Shown: one piece after another, positions 8,418 to 18,428 of the stretch
How the letters are laid out: each line of letters opens with the position of its first letter
Position numbering within the stretch: position 1 is the first letter of the stretch
Assembly (NCBI GenBank): GCA_028280405.1
Contig: JANQLW010000067.1
Location: 1 to 32,417 of the forward strand
Direction: 5' to 3'
Length of the DNA: 32,417 bases
Source: Bacteroidales bacterium
Lineage (GTDB): Bacteria; Bacteroidota; Bacteroidia; Bacteroidales; GCA-2711565
Translations under genes and position numbers: made by a program
The notes under the pieces: model-generated
Databases searched by the model: none
Seen by the model: the letters and a program-made list of their open reading frames with translations, nothing else
Told to the model about the DNA's origin: nothing

Positions 8418-8451
8418 AAAAAAAAGACTGCTGTTTTAGCAGTCTTTTTTT
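8418..8451 (-). terminator. Bidirectional terminator between the LruC genes
   Basis: Stem GACTGCT (8426-8432) and AGCAGTC (8438-8444) with a 5-nt loop, flanked by A-runs and T-runs on both sides. It ends the transcript of LruC gene 2, so the two paralogs are separate transcription units. Confidence 0.85.
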
Positions 8452-8469
8452 ATATTGAATAATTAAATT

Positions 8470-10377
8470 TTACTTATAAATCCACTGGCTATCTCTATAT
8501 CCGGAGCCTGTATTTGAGTACCAATCAGTGAAACTAACACCACCGGATTCAGCCCAGGCCTGGAATTTAAGATAAGCTCTTGTGATCTCTTTTTTCTCGA
8601 AAGGATATTCAAATTCAGTTGGGAATTCAAGTGCCCATGGCAATAAATCTTTTGATCTATAATACTTTCCATTAGCAATTACAGAGCTATCCTGCACAGT
8701 ACCAAACAATGAATTATCCACCTTACTTGTAGGCACACGATCTAATAAGTGAATTTCATGCCCTCTGACCTGGTCAACAAAAATAAATGGATTCCAGTCG
8801 TCCAAATCAAAGTCATTGGCATCATATGTACCGGTAGGCACTTCCATTTTTACTGTAATTGGAACAGGTGCAGCTTTAGCAGACCAAGAACCCTCTCCAG
8901 TATTTACGAAGTTGTCCATTAATGCTTTTACCTCATCCATAACAATAACTACAGGTTTAGTATTTCCTGTTTCAAGGCCACTAGCTCCAAGTGTTACTGC
9001 ACTACCGGTTTTGCTATAACCTGTAACTGTCAGATCACTATTTAGACCAGATACAGCATTATCTAACCTAAATCCAAATCCATTATTTAATTGGGCTCCA
9101 TGAGCTCTTAATTCAAAGAAGCCATAAACTTCTGTTACAGTATTTGTAGCACTTGTTATGGTTTTAAATTGATAACCCATTACAAGATCATTGCAATCAT
9201 AATCACCAAATCCAGGCCATAAATCTTCGAAAACAACAGTTCCTGTATCCGCTGCAGGATAATAATTAATGTGAGCTCTTAATGGATCATTCCAAAATTC
9301 ATCATCATCATCATCAATGCCATCACCATCACTATCCCATCCATCATCATAGTTCCCCCAACTTGCACCATAGATAGTACCATCGTAACTACCTTTATCA
9401 TCTCCAAGAGTAGTACCTGTACCTTCATCCATTCTATAATATGCAATTAAACTTGCATCAGCAGATGGATCAATAATCTTTTTGTTCATATTGGCAGAAA
9501 TTTCACCTGATGTTCTTACATCATCCCAGATTCTGAATTCATCCATGGATCCGGCAAAGAAATCAGCTGTAGAAGATAATAATGCATCATAACCACTTAA
9601 ATCATCAGTATTAGTAGGAAGTGTTCCTGAATCAGTTAAATTAGTAGTTATTTCTGTTCCATTAAAATACATTTTTAACCGGTTTGTCAATCCTACAGCA
9701 AACCCATCATAAGTTACTGCAAAATGAATCCATTGTGGCGTTGTAAATGTTGTACTGAAGTTTGTCCATTCATAAATAAAATCAGAACCATCTCCAATTT
9801 CAACAAAGAAGCTTCCACCATCCATTCTTATACGAATATCATGTGTTGCATCTATTACTTTACTAAAAATATTATATGTACCTGTAACACTGGTAGGATA
9901 GAATCTTCCTTCAATAGTAAATGTTTGTACACCATTCAACTCAGAAATATCTCCTAAATCAACATAATCATCTACACCATCAAAGCTTAATACTCTGTTG
10001 ACTAGTTTTGCTTTCAAATCTAAATCAACCTGCACTTCAGTTCCTCCCAATGCAACTTCCTGATCATTAACCATAACAGAATTTACATAAGTAGGCAGGC
10101 GTAGATTTACGGTATACCCTCCATCATCCATTACAGTACTTTTATGAAAAACTACGCTTTCATCTAAAGAAGTAATCCTTACCACTTCACCATCACCACC
10201 ATTTAAACGGAAAGTATAATTTTTAGTAGTTTCCCAAGTGAAATCAGGCGACAGGTTAAATTCTGTAATTAATAATTCATCTCCGGGATCAGGAGTATCA
10301 GGGTCAATTTTGTCTGAACAAGAGAATGTTATTGCAAGCAGAATTGCAAAAATCGACAATAATTTTAGTTTTTTCAT
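8470..10377 (-). CDS. LruC domain-containing lipoprotein 2 (LamG-like middle)
   Basis: A 635-residue predicted surface lipoprotein. MKKLKLLSIFAILLAITFSC gives a lipobox with Cys20. Residues about 50-120 form a small beta domain like that of LruC-1. Residues about 128-342 are a LamG/concanavalin-like module (VLSFDGVDDYVDLG, FTIEGRFYP, WIHFAVTYDG, MDEFRIWDDVRT, YYRMDEGTG), a fold that often binds glycans. An Asp-rich linker DSDGDGIDDDDDEFWND (about 348-364) follows, then an LruC domain (about 370-635) with FEDLWPGFGDYDCNDLVMGY and HEIHLLDRVPTS. The end motif WYSNTGSGYRDSQWIY parallels the end of LruC-1. So it is the same scaffold with a different middle module. Role unknown. Confidence 0.87.
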   Translation of the reverse strand: MKKLKLLSIFAILLAITFSCSDKIDPDTPDPGDELLITEFNLSPDFTWETTKNYTFRLNGGDGEVVRITSLDESVVFHKSTVMDDGGYTVNLRLPTYVNSVMVNDQEVALGGTEVQVDLDLKAKLVNRVLSFDGVDDYVDLGDISELNGVQTFTIEGRFYPTSVTGTYNIFSKVIDATHDIRIRMDGGSFFVEIGDGSDFIYEWTNFSTTFTTPQWIHFAVTYDGFAVGLTNRLKMYFNGTEITTNLTDSGTLPTNTDDLSGYDALLSSTADFFAGSMDEFRIWDDVRTSGEISANMNKKIIDPSADASLIAYYRMDEGTGTTLGDDKGSYDGTIYGASWGNYDDGWDSDGDGIDDDDDEFWNDPLRAHINYYPAADTGTVVFEDLWPGFGDYDCNDLVMGYQFKTITSATNTVTEVYGFFELRAHGAQLNNGFGFRLDNAVSGLNSDLTVTGYSKTGSAVTLGASGLETGNTKPVVIVMDEVKALMDNFVNTGEGSWSAKAAPVPITVKMEVPTGTYDANDFDLDDWNPFIFVDQVRGHEIHLLDRVPTSKVDNSLFGTVQDSSVIANGKYYRSKDLLPWALEFPTEFEYPFEKKEITRAYLKFQAWAESGGVSFTDWYSNTGSGYRDSQWIYK

Positions 10378-10466
10378 ATCAAAAAAATTTAGGCCATCAA
10401 GTTAAGTTATCAGGCTAATATACAATAATCTATAAAAAACTGCAAATAAATCAGGTATACAATTAC

Positions 10467-12872
10467 TTAAAATTTCATTCGGAGAGCACAATAGAAATTT
10501 CTGCCACTTGCTGAAATTCCCGAAGAATAAGGTCTATAGCGCTTATCAAATATATTTTCAAGACCAAAATTTAACCGTAAGTACCTATTAAGTTTATAAG
10601 AAGATTTTAAATTCAATGTATACCAGGCCGGGCTAAATGGATTTCCTGATGCATCAATGCTATACAGATATGCTTTATCTTTTTCAGAACTGGCTAAATT
10701 ATCAAATGAAATTTCTCCATTATAATTTATATAAAAATCCAGGATAAAATCATTCTTTTCATAAGTTAACCCCAAGTTTCCAAATGCCGGAGCAACATGC
10801 CTGATGGGTTCATCATTACTATCAGAGCCAAAAGTTACTGAATGGGTAGTATGTAATTTTAGACTTTGGGACAATAATAACTCCAAGGAAAGGCTACCTC
10901 CATATATATTGGCACTACCGGCATTTACAATAGCCTGAACACGGCTTAATTCCCCATCATACATAATATGAGTTTGCCCATTAAAGGTATGATCCTGGCG
11001 TATCATCGCATCATCCAAGTATGTATAAAAAATAACTGTATTTAACTTTGCGGTCTCCCCTATTTTCTGAATATAACCCAAATCAAAATTATAGGCTTGT
11101 TCCTCTTTTAAATTCTCATTTGGCATAATGATATTTCCGGGAGTCGAATCAAAAATTTTGGCAACATCATCAAGGTTCGGAGCTCTGAATCCATTAGCGG
11201 CATTTAAATTGATTTGTGCGGACTCTGAAGGTCTGTATACTAAACCAAAGCTTCCAATAAATGAAGATTTATCAATAACAATTTTATCATAAGGAAAATT
11301 GAAAAAAGTTTTATCTACAAATTTAGAATTCAGCTTTAAATAACTATATCTGGCACCACCTATCAATGTAAATTTTTCACTTAAGTTTGTTTTGAAGCTT
11401 GCGTACAAAGCATATGAATAATATTTACTGCCTCCATCAGGATACCTGGTTGCAATAGGCTCTGTAGATTGATCTAACAAATATTTATTGTATGCATTTG
11501 ATTGTACCTCATTATAAAGCATCTCTACTCCATAAAACAAGGTTGATTTTCTACCAACAGGTTTATCAAAGTCAAAATTCAAAGAAAATACATCTACATT
11601 TTCAATTTGTGATTTTAGCTTATCAGTTCCGAATTTTCTGCTATACCTGCTTTCTTCAATATTCTGATAAGCAAGATTTAGCTGTGCAGCATTATAAAAA
11701 TTATTTGGTTTTTGAAGCTTTATATTTAACAAATTGAATAGCCAAAACTGAGGCCCATAATACCATTCACTATATCTTAATTGATCATTTTTTGTTTGAA
11801 TTAATCTGTCATATCTGGGTATATCAGTTGAAGTAGAAACTGAAAAAGTATAATTCATATCCAGGTTATCATTTGGACGAAACCTGAATTTTTGCAGAAA
11901 ATTCAATTGATTATAAGCTGATCCATTCTGAACATTAGGATTGCTTCCTGTTATTAAACGATCCACAGCATTTTCTACTTTAATATAATCAGGACGATCA
12001 AATTCAGGCCTGCCATAAGCACCCTGTCTCAGATCTTCATAGTCACTGACTGTTAATGAAGTTAAAAATCCCCATACGGAACCATGATGAGTAATATCGA
12101 AATGAAAAGATTTCTCCAAATTAGCTGTTGCAAATCTACTCATCAGGTTATAGGAAAATTTCTTGTCATCTTCTGAATTCAGCCTTACCTTTTTAGTATG
12201 AAAATCCATTACTCCACCTAATGCATCACTACCATAAATAATAGATCCAGGACCAAATATAACTTCAGCATTTTCAATAATATTAGGATCAATCGTAATT
12301 ACATTTTGAAGGTTTCCACTACGATAAATCGCATTATTCATTCTCACACCATCAATCACAAGCAATACGGAATTGGCAGCAAAACCTCTTATCATCGGGC
12401 TTCCCCCTCCCATCTGGCTTTTTTGAACAAATACTTCATTAGAAGCACCCAACAAATCAGCTGAAGTTTGGGGGTTGTAGAATTCTATTTTTTTATTGCC
12501 AATTGCAGTAATCTTATTCGGTACTTCGCTTTTCTTTTGTTCCCATTTATTGGCAGAAATTACAATTTCGCTAAGATCAATTAATTTCTCATCCAAAAGA
12601 ACTTTAAATTTTAAAGACTTCAGTTTTGAGTATGGAATTTTTTTATCACGAAATGATGCATGTTGAAAACATAAAGTATCTGTCTCCTTGAACATAGAAA
12701 TGTCAAACCTGCCTCTACGATCTGTTAAGCCTTTAATTTTTTTATCAGGACTAAATACAGCAACATATTTAATTCCATTATTTGTTCTACTATTCAACAC
12801 TTTTATTGTTTGAGCTTCCAGGGAACCAAACAATATAGTCAAAAACACAGCAATAAAACAGGCTAACCTCAT
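10467..12872 (-). CDS. TonB-dependent outer-membrane receptor
   Basis: An 801-residue receptor for energy-driven uptake across the outer membrane. Seen: a signal peptide (MRLACFIAVFLTILFGSLEAQ), a carboxypeptidase-regulatory-like domain at about 22-95, a plug with VIISANKWEQKKSEVPNKI, GGGSPMIRGFAANSVLLVIDG and GPGSIIYGSDALGGVM (about 105-225), and a long beta barrel ending in aromatic RNFYCALRMKF. FRAPNLDDVAKIFD and the overall length resemble the heme/hemoglobin (HmuR) and BtuB-like group, but substrate cannot be read from sequence. No SusD partner lies next to it, which speaks against a glycan-uptake pair. The adjacent LruC lipoproteins share its orientation but may be independent units. 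Confidence 0.88.
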   Translation of the reverse strand: MRLACFIAVFLTILFGSLEAQTIKVLNSRTNNGIKYVAVFSPDKKIKGLTDRRGRFDISMFKETDTLCFQHASFRDKKIPYSKLKSLKFKVLLDEKLIDLSEIVISANKWEQKKSEVPNKITAIGNKKIEFYNPQTSADLLGASNEVFVQKSQMGGGSPMIRGFAANSVLLVIDGVRMNNAIYRSGNLQNVITIDPNIIENAEVIFGPGSIIYGSDALGGVMDFHTKKVRLNSEDDKKFSYNLMSRFATANLEKSFHFDITHHGSVWGFLTSLTVSDYEDLRQGAYGRPEFDRPDYIKVENAVDRLITGSNPNVQNGSAYNQLNFLQKFRFRPNDNLDMNYTFSVSTSTDIPRYDRLIQTKNDQLRYSEWYYGPQFWLFNLLNIKLQKPNNFYNAAQLNLAYQNIEESRYSRKFGTDKLKSQIENVDVFSLNFDFDKPVGRKSTLFYGVEMLYNEVQSNAYNKYLLDQSTEPIATRYPDGGSKYYSYALYASFKTNLSEKFTLIGGARYSYLKLNSKFVDKTFFNFPYDKIVIDKSSFIGSFGLVYRPSESAQINLNAANGFRAPNLDDVAKIFDSTPGNIIMPNENLKEEQAYNFDLGYIQKIGETAKLNTVIFYTYLDDAMIRQDHTFNGQTHIMYDGELSRVQAIVNAGSANIYGGSLSLELLLSQSLKLHTTHSVTFGSDSNDEPIRHVAPAFGNLGLTYEKNDFILDFYINYNGEISFDNLASSEKDKAYLYSIDASGNPFSPAWYTLNLKSSYKLNRYLRLNFGLENIFDKRYRPYSSGISASGRNFYCALRMKF

Positions 12873-12970
12873 TTATAAATTATTTATGGCTAAGTTAATC
12901 AAGCTACTTCAAACTAATTAAATTATATTCACAAAAAATCTCATTATACTACAAAAATCTCTCCATAAAT

Positions 12971-13001
12971 AAAAAAGGCCGTCTAAATAGCGACCTTTTG
13001 T
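12971..13001 (-). terminator. Intrinsic terminator after yidC
   Basis: Minus-strand stem AAAAGGTCG / CGGCCTTTT with a loop of about 9 nt and a T tail, about 12 bp after the yidC stop codon. Confidence 0.75.
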
Positions 13002-13012
13002 AAATATTTTAG

Positions 13013-14965
13013 TTAAGGTTTGGGAGGTTTATATCCTCTTTGTTTAGCAGCTTCTTCCAATCTTTTTTGGAATCCTGACTTTTTAGGCTTCTTTTTCTTA
13101 TTCAATTCTATTTGTGCAAGAATTTTTTTCTCATCAATTGTTCTTCTGATTAAGAACATCTGTCCAAACGTAATCAGGTTAGCAAGTAAGTAATAATAAC
13201 TCAAACCGGATGCATAATTATTGAATATACCTAAAAACATAATCGGCATTAAATACATCATCGTTTTCATACCGGGCATTTGCTGGTTTGAAGCCATCAT
13301 TTGATTATTTATCCTAGTATAGAAAATAGTAGAAATTGTCATTAGCAAGGTAAATAAACTTATATGATTTCCGTAAAACTGCGAGATCAAAGGAATATTT
13401 GTTGTCCACGAAACAATTGCATCATAAGAAGATAAATCAGTAGCCCATAGAAATGATTGTTGTCTTAGCTCAATAGAGGATGGGAAGAATCTAAACATTG
13501 CAAATAAAATTGGCATTTGCAGAAGCATAGGTACACATCCAGCCATGGGGTTCACCCCGGCTTTTTTATACAATGCCATGGTAGCCTGCTGCTTCTTCAT
13601 GGCATCTTCCTTTTTAGGATATTTCTTGCTTATCTCATCAATCTCAGGTTTTAACACTCTCATTTTGGCCGTAGATTTATAAGTTTTATAAGCAATTGGG
13701 AACAATACAATTTTCAATAATATAGTGAGCACCAATATAATGATACCGTAATTCCATCCAAAGCTACCAAGGAAATTAAATACCGGAATTACAGCATAAA
13801 TATTTATCCATGATAACAGGAAGAAACTCCAACCTAATGGAATTTGTCTCTCAAGATCTAATTTATATTGACGTAACTCTTTAAACTTATTTGGGCCAAA
13901 ATAAAATGAGAACTCCAGGCTTTGATCAATACCATATCTAAATGGTATTGCAATTTCCGACTCCACTGAATTTAGATACCTTCCTTTATCTACAAAGTTT
14001 TCATCTTCATAAGTTTTAATACTTGCGTTATCAAACTTATCTTTTGCAATTAAAGTCGTAGAGAAAAAGTGTTGCTTATAGGAAATCCATTTCACCGATG
14101 TTTTTAGGTCTTCTTCATCATCACTTGTTTCAGACAAATAATCTACATCATCTTCAAAATATTTGTAATAAACCGTTGGGCCATTCCATCTGTCTTTTAT
14201 TTTTTCCTGTTTACGCATATGCATTTTCCAATCCAGGTTCAGGTAATCCCAATTTGGAGAAACATGATCTTTCAAACCAACCATATTGATATTATAATCC
14301 ATCATATATTCACCACCTTTGATGATATATTGGAATTCTATATAGCTATCAGGGTTTAAGTTGGCCTCATCAGCATCGGCATATAATCTTAATCCGAACT
14401 TAAATTCTTCATCTTTTCCAACAGTAAACTTAGTCTGATCCGGATTTCCGGAAGGAAATACCGGTTTAAAATAGAAATCTTCGGTATTTAAAATCTGGCG
14501 TTCCTGATAGAATGAAAGGTTAAATTTATTAAATGGGTTATCTTCAAATAATATCAGAGGCAAAGAATCGAAAGTCTGATAATTTTTTAATTCAGCATAA
14601 AGAACCTTCCCTCCTTTATTTGTAAACTTCAACTTCAACAATTCCGATTCAACTTCATATATTTTTTCTTCGCCAACAGAAGAATTTGCAAAGGTTCCGA
14701 ATTTAGCACGGTCAACACTACCAGAGGAAACATCCGTAGTAATATTTTCTGCAGCAGTATTATCCTCAATACTTTTTTGTTTCTCAGCCTCTCTAAGTTT
14801 TTGTAAAGATTCAGCTTTTATTCTTTGTTCCTTTTGTACCTGAGCAATTGAATCACGGCGATGTTTTTCCTTAAGTTGCTCTTCTTTAGAAGGAGTCATC
14901 CAAACGGTCCACACAATAAAAATAGCACCGATTAATAAAATCCCTATTAAGTTATTTCTATTCAT
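13013..14965 (-). CDS. yidC: Membrane protein insertase YidC
   Basis: A 650-residue inner-membrane insertase that helps membrane proteins fold in, alone or with SecYEG. Seen: the N-terminal helix NLIGILLIGAIFIVWTVW (about 5-22), a charged linker, a large periplasmic beta domain (about 105-365), and a C-terminal five-helix core from about residue 375. The core includes GIIILVLTILLKIVLFPIAYKTYKS, the cytoplasmic MRVLKPEIDEISKKYPKKEDA, NPMAGCVPMLLQMPILFAMF and a basic tail KKKKPKKSGFQKRLEEAAK. This is the Gram-negative long form. It lies 54 bp after pyrG on the same strand, a pairing common in Bacteroidota, and is closed by a terminator. Confidence 0.95.
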   Translation of the reverse strand: MNRNNLIGILLIGAIFIVWTVWMTPSKEEQLKEKHRRDSIAQVQKEQRIKAESLQKLREAEKQKSIEDNTAAENITTDVSSGSVDRAKFGTFANSSVGEEKIYEVESELLKLKFTNKGGKVLYAELKNYQTFDSLPLILFEDNPFNKFNLSFYQERQILNTEDFYFKPVFPSGNPDQTKFTVGKDEEFKFGLRLYADADEANLNPDSYIEFQYIIKGGEYMMDYNINMVGLKDHVSPNWDYLNLDWKMHMRKQEKIKDRWNGPTVYYKYFEDDVDYLSETSDDEEDLKTSVKWISYKQHFFSTTLIAKDKFDNASIKTYEDENFVDKGRYLNSVESEIAIPFRYGIDQSLEFSFYFGPNKFKELRQYKLDLERQIPLGWSFFLLSWINIYAVIPVFNFLGSFGWNYGIIILVLTILLKIVLFPIAYKTYKSTAKMRVLKPEIDEISKKYPKKEDAMKKQQATMALYKKAGVNPMAGCVPMLLQMPILFAMFRFFPSSIELRQQSFLWATDLSSYDAIVSWTTNIPLISQFYGNHISLFTLLMTISTIFYTRINNQMMASNQQMPGMKTMMYLMPIMFLGIFNNYASGLSYYYLLANLITFGQMFLIRRTIDEKKILAQIELNKKKKPKKSGFQKRLEEAAKQRGYKPPKP

Positions 14966-15019
14966 TTATAATATTTTTCTAAGACAATTTTCTTGATCAA
15001 TAATTATACCGATTAAAAA

Positions 15020-16630
<1,611 letters not shown>

Positions 16631-16650
16631 TTAATGGGTTTTCTATAAAA

Positions 16651-16673
16651 CAAAAAAACACCCCTAAGGGCTA
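16651..16673 (-). promoter_or_regulatory. Possible attenuator hairpin in the pyrG leader
   Basis: Read on the minus strand, GCCC-TTAG-GGGT can form a short stem and is followed by TG and seven T (16658 to 16652), about 25 bp before the ATG. The predicted transcript start is around 16675, so the hairpin would be at the very 5' end. In Bacillus pyrG is controlled by a 5'-terminal attenuator sensitive to CTP; similarity of position is seen here, regulation is only inferred. Confidence 0.3.
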
Positions 16674-16681
16674 TTTCGATG

Positions 16682-16712
16682 CAAAAATAAAAAAAATAAG
16701 GGGCTGTCCAAA
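16682..16712 (-). promoter_or_regulatory. pyrG promoter with -33 box inside a MITE end
   Basis: Minus strand: TTTG (16712 to 16709), 19 bp, then TATTTTTG (16689 to 16682). Both boxes and the spacing fit the Bacteroidota consensus. The TTTG belongs to the terminal repeat of the MITE copy at 16700-16806. The leader to the ATG is about 48 nt. Confidence 0.65.
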
Positions 16713-16806
16713 AAGTCAGGGTGTGAATTTACTTGCAAAATTCTTCAAAAGGTAAAATGCATGTATTTAATCAATTAACAATTCACGCCCTGACTAAAAC
16801 AGCCCT
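16700..16806. mobile_element. MITE-like repeat, copy 2 (with outer terminal repeats)
   Basis: The ends GGGGCTGT (16700-16707) and ACAGCCCT (16799-16806) are inverted repeats, with a second inverted pair GTCAGGGTGTGAATT / AATTCACGCCCTGAC inside. The 80-bp core at 16715-16794 equals the reverse complement of copy 1 with two mismatches. It lies between the gap stop codon and the pyrG promoter. Ends of this style (GGGGCTGTCC...) resemble IS terminal repeats; the parent element is not in the window. Confidence 0.8.
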
Positions 16807-16828
16807 GATATTTAAGTGTCTATTTTTA

Positions 16829-18292
16829 TTAATAATATCTGTAACTTTTCACTTTAGCAATATGCTTAGCTAAACGCATAACCTGCATCGTGTATCCAAA
16901 CTCATTATCATACCATAAATACAGTACAATGTTTTTTCCATCAGAAGATACTTTTGTAGCTACACTATCATAAATACATGCAGCAGAATCTCCAATATAA
17001 TCAGAAGAAACAGCTTCTACTGAATTTGAATAACGAATTTGCTCTACCAATCCTCCACCTAATGAAGCTTGCAGGAATAAATCATTCACTTCTTCCAAAG
17101 AAGTTTGTTTTTTTACAGTAAGTGTTAAAATTACTAATGACACATTTGGCGTAGGAACACGTACAGCATTACCGGTTAGTTTACCCTCCAGTTCAGGAAT
17201 AACTTTTACTGCAGCTTTTGCAGCTCCGGTTTCCGTAATAACCATATTCAATGGAGCAGAACGTCCACGACGGTTTTTCTTATGGTAATTATCCAATAAG
17301 TTTTGATCATTAGTATATGAGTGAATGGTTTCAAGATGTCCTTTTTCAATTCCCAAATTATTTTCGATAGTCATCAATCCGGGAATTGCAGCATTTGTAG
17401 TACATGATGCAGCTGACCATATATCATAATCATCCGGATTATGTGATAAGTGATTTGCTCCGTAAACAATATTTGGCACATTTCCTTTTGCAGGTGCAGT
17501 TAATAAAACCTTTGAAATTCCTTTAGCTTTAAGGTGACGGCCTAAGGCTTCTTTATCCCGATAGACACCAGTATTATCAATTAACAATGCATTGTCAATA
17601 CCATATTTTGTATAATCAAGATCTTCAGGTTGCTTAGCTTCAAGCATTAATATTTTATGCCCATTTACATAAAGAGACTCTTCTTCAATATTCTCTATTG
17701 CAATACCACGGAAGGGGCCATGAATTGAATCGTGACGGAATAATGAAGCTCTTTTACGAATTGCATCTCCCGAATTATTTCTGGTTACAATAGCACGAAC
17801 ACGTAACTGACTACCATTTCCCTGAATAATTAATTCCCTGGCAACTAATCTTCCGATACGCCCAAACCCAAATAATACAACATCAACAGGCTTGTCAAAA
17901 GTTGGTTTTTTGCCAATAAGATAAGCTAGTTTTTCAGCAACAAAATCATCAACGGTATTAAATTTATCACCTTCTTCAGTCCATTCAAAGTTTAAGCGGC
18001 CTATATCAATTCTGGCATTTTGAATACCTGCCCTTCCAATTGCTTTAGCTAATTCCAGCGAATCAGATACTTTTAAAACTTTGTTTACAATTCTTTCAGC
18101 ATAAGAATGCTTATAGAGAATTACACTTGCTGTTCTGTCTAATAACTGACTTCGATGCATGATAAGTTCAATCGACTTATCATTAAACAACTGACTAAGT
18201 ACTGCAACCAGCTCATTTGCAACCTTTTCATCATTCAACCAGTGGCTTAACGATTCTTCATACTGATAATTCTTGTCTGACGGACTGTTCAT
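16829..18292 (-). CDS. gap: Glyceraldehyde-3-phosphate dehydrogenase, long form
   Basis: A 487-residue dehydrogenase of the GAPDH family (usual length about 335). The extra ~130 residues are N-terminal and largely helical, with no motif recognised. The NAD(P)-binding GFGRIGR is at 142-148; the catalytic Cys297 is in AASCTTN, followed by AAIPG instead of the common CLAP; the base His324 is in TIHSYTNDQ; NAVRVPTPNVS and WYDNEFGY are also present. Long GAPDHs of this kind occur in Bacteroidota and some proteobacteria next to, or in place of, the short glycolytic enzyme. Direction (glycolysis or gluconeogenesis) and cofactor preference cannot be read. Its promoter overlaps the rpoD terminator; the MITE after the stop may end the transcript. 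Confidence 0.9.
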   Translation of the reverse strand: MNSPSDKNYQYEESLSHWLNDEKVANELVAVLSQLFNDKSIELIMHRSQLLDRTASVILYKHSYAERIVNKVLKVSDSLELAKAIGRAGIQNARIDIGRLNFEWTEEGDKFNTVDDFVAEKLAYLIGKKPTFDKPVDVVLFGFGRIGRLVARELIIQGNGSQLRVRAIVTRNNSGDAIRKRASLFRHDSIHGPFRGIAIENIEEESLYVNGHKILMLEAKQPEDLDYTKYGIDNALLIDNTGVYRDKEALGRHLKAKGISKVLLTAPAKGNVPNIVYGANHLSHNPDDYDIWSAASCTTNAAIPGLMTIENNLGIEKGHLETIHSYTNDQNLLDNYHKKNRRGRSAPLNMVITETGAAKAAVKVIPELEGKLTGNAVRVPTPNVSLVILTLTVKKQTSLEEVNDLFLQASLGGGLVEQIRYSNSVEAVSSDYIGDSAACIYDSVATKVSSDGKNIVLYLWYDNEFGYTMQVMRLAKHIAKVKSYRYY

Positions 18293-18346
18293 AGTTTACG
18301 TATTAGGTTAATTTTCAACGCTTTAAATTTAATACACTTTTGCGTT

Positions 18347-18374
18347 CAAAAATAAAAAAAATAGGATTACCAAA
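18347..18374 (-). promoter_or_regulatory. Promoter of gap
   Basis: Minus strand TTTG (18374 to 18371), 16 bp, TATTTTTG (18354 to 18347). The spacing is a little short. The -33 box lies inside the hairpin that terminates rpoD. Confidence 0.5.
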
Positions 18375-18398
18375 AAAAGATTTTTTTCAGCAATCCTA
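18353..18398 (-). terminator. Intrinsic terminator after rpoD
   Basis: Minus strand outer stem TAGGATT (18398 to 18392) with AATCCTA (18368 to 18362), an inner A7/T7 stem, then a long T tract. Confidence 0.75.
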
Positions 18399-18428
18399 AT
18401 GTTAATAAAAAATATCTAAATACCTATA

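Noticed and set aside
9724..9957. Plus-strand frame of 77 codons inside LruC-2
   Set aside because: It is antisense to a well-supported gene and has no domain or start signal.
8470..12872. SusC/SusD-like glycan uptake locus
   Set aside because: The TonB receptor lacks a SusD partner and glycoside hydrolases, and its sequence is nearer to heme/cobalamin-type receptors.
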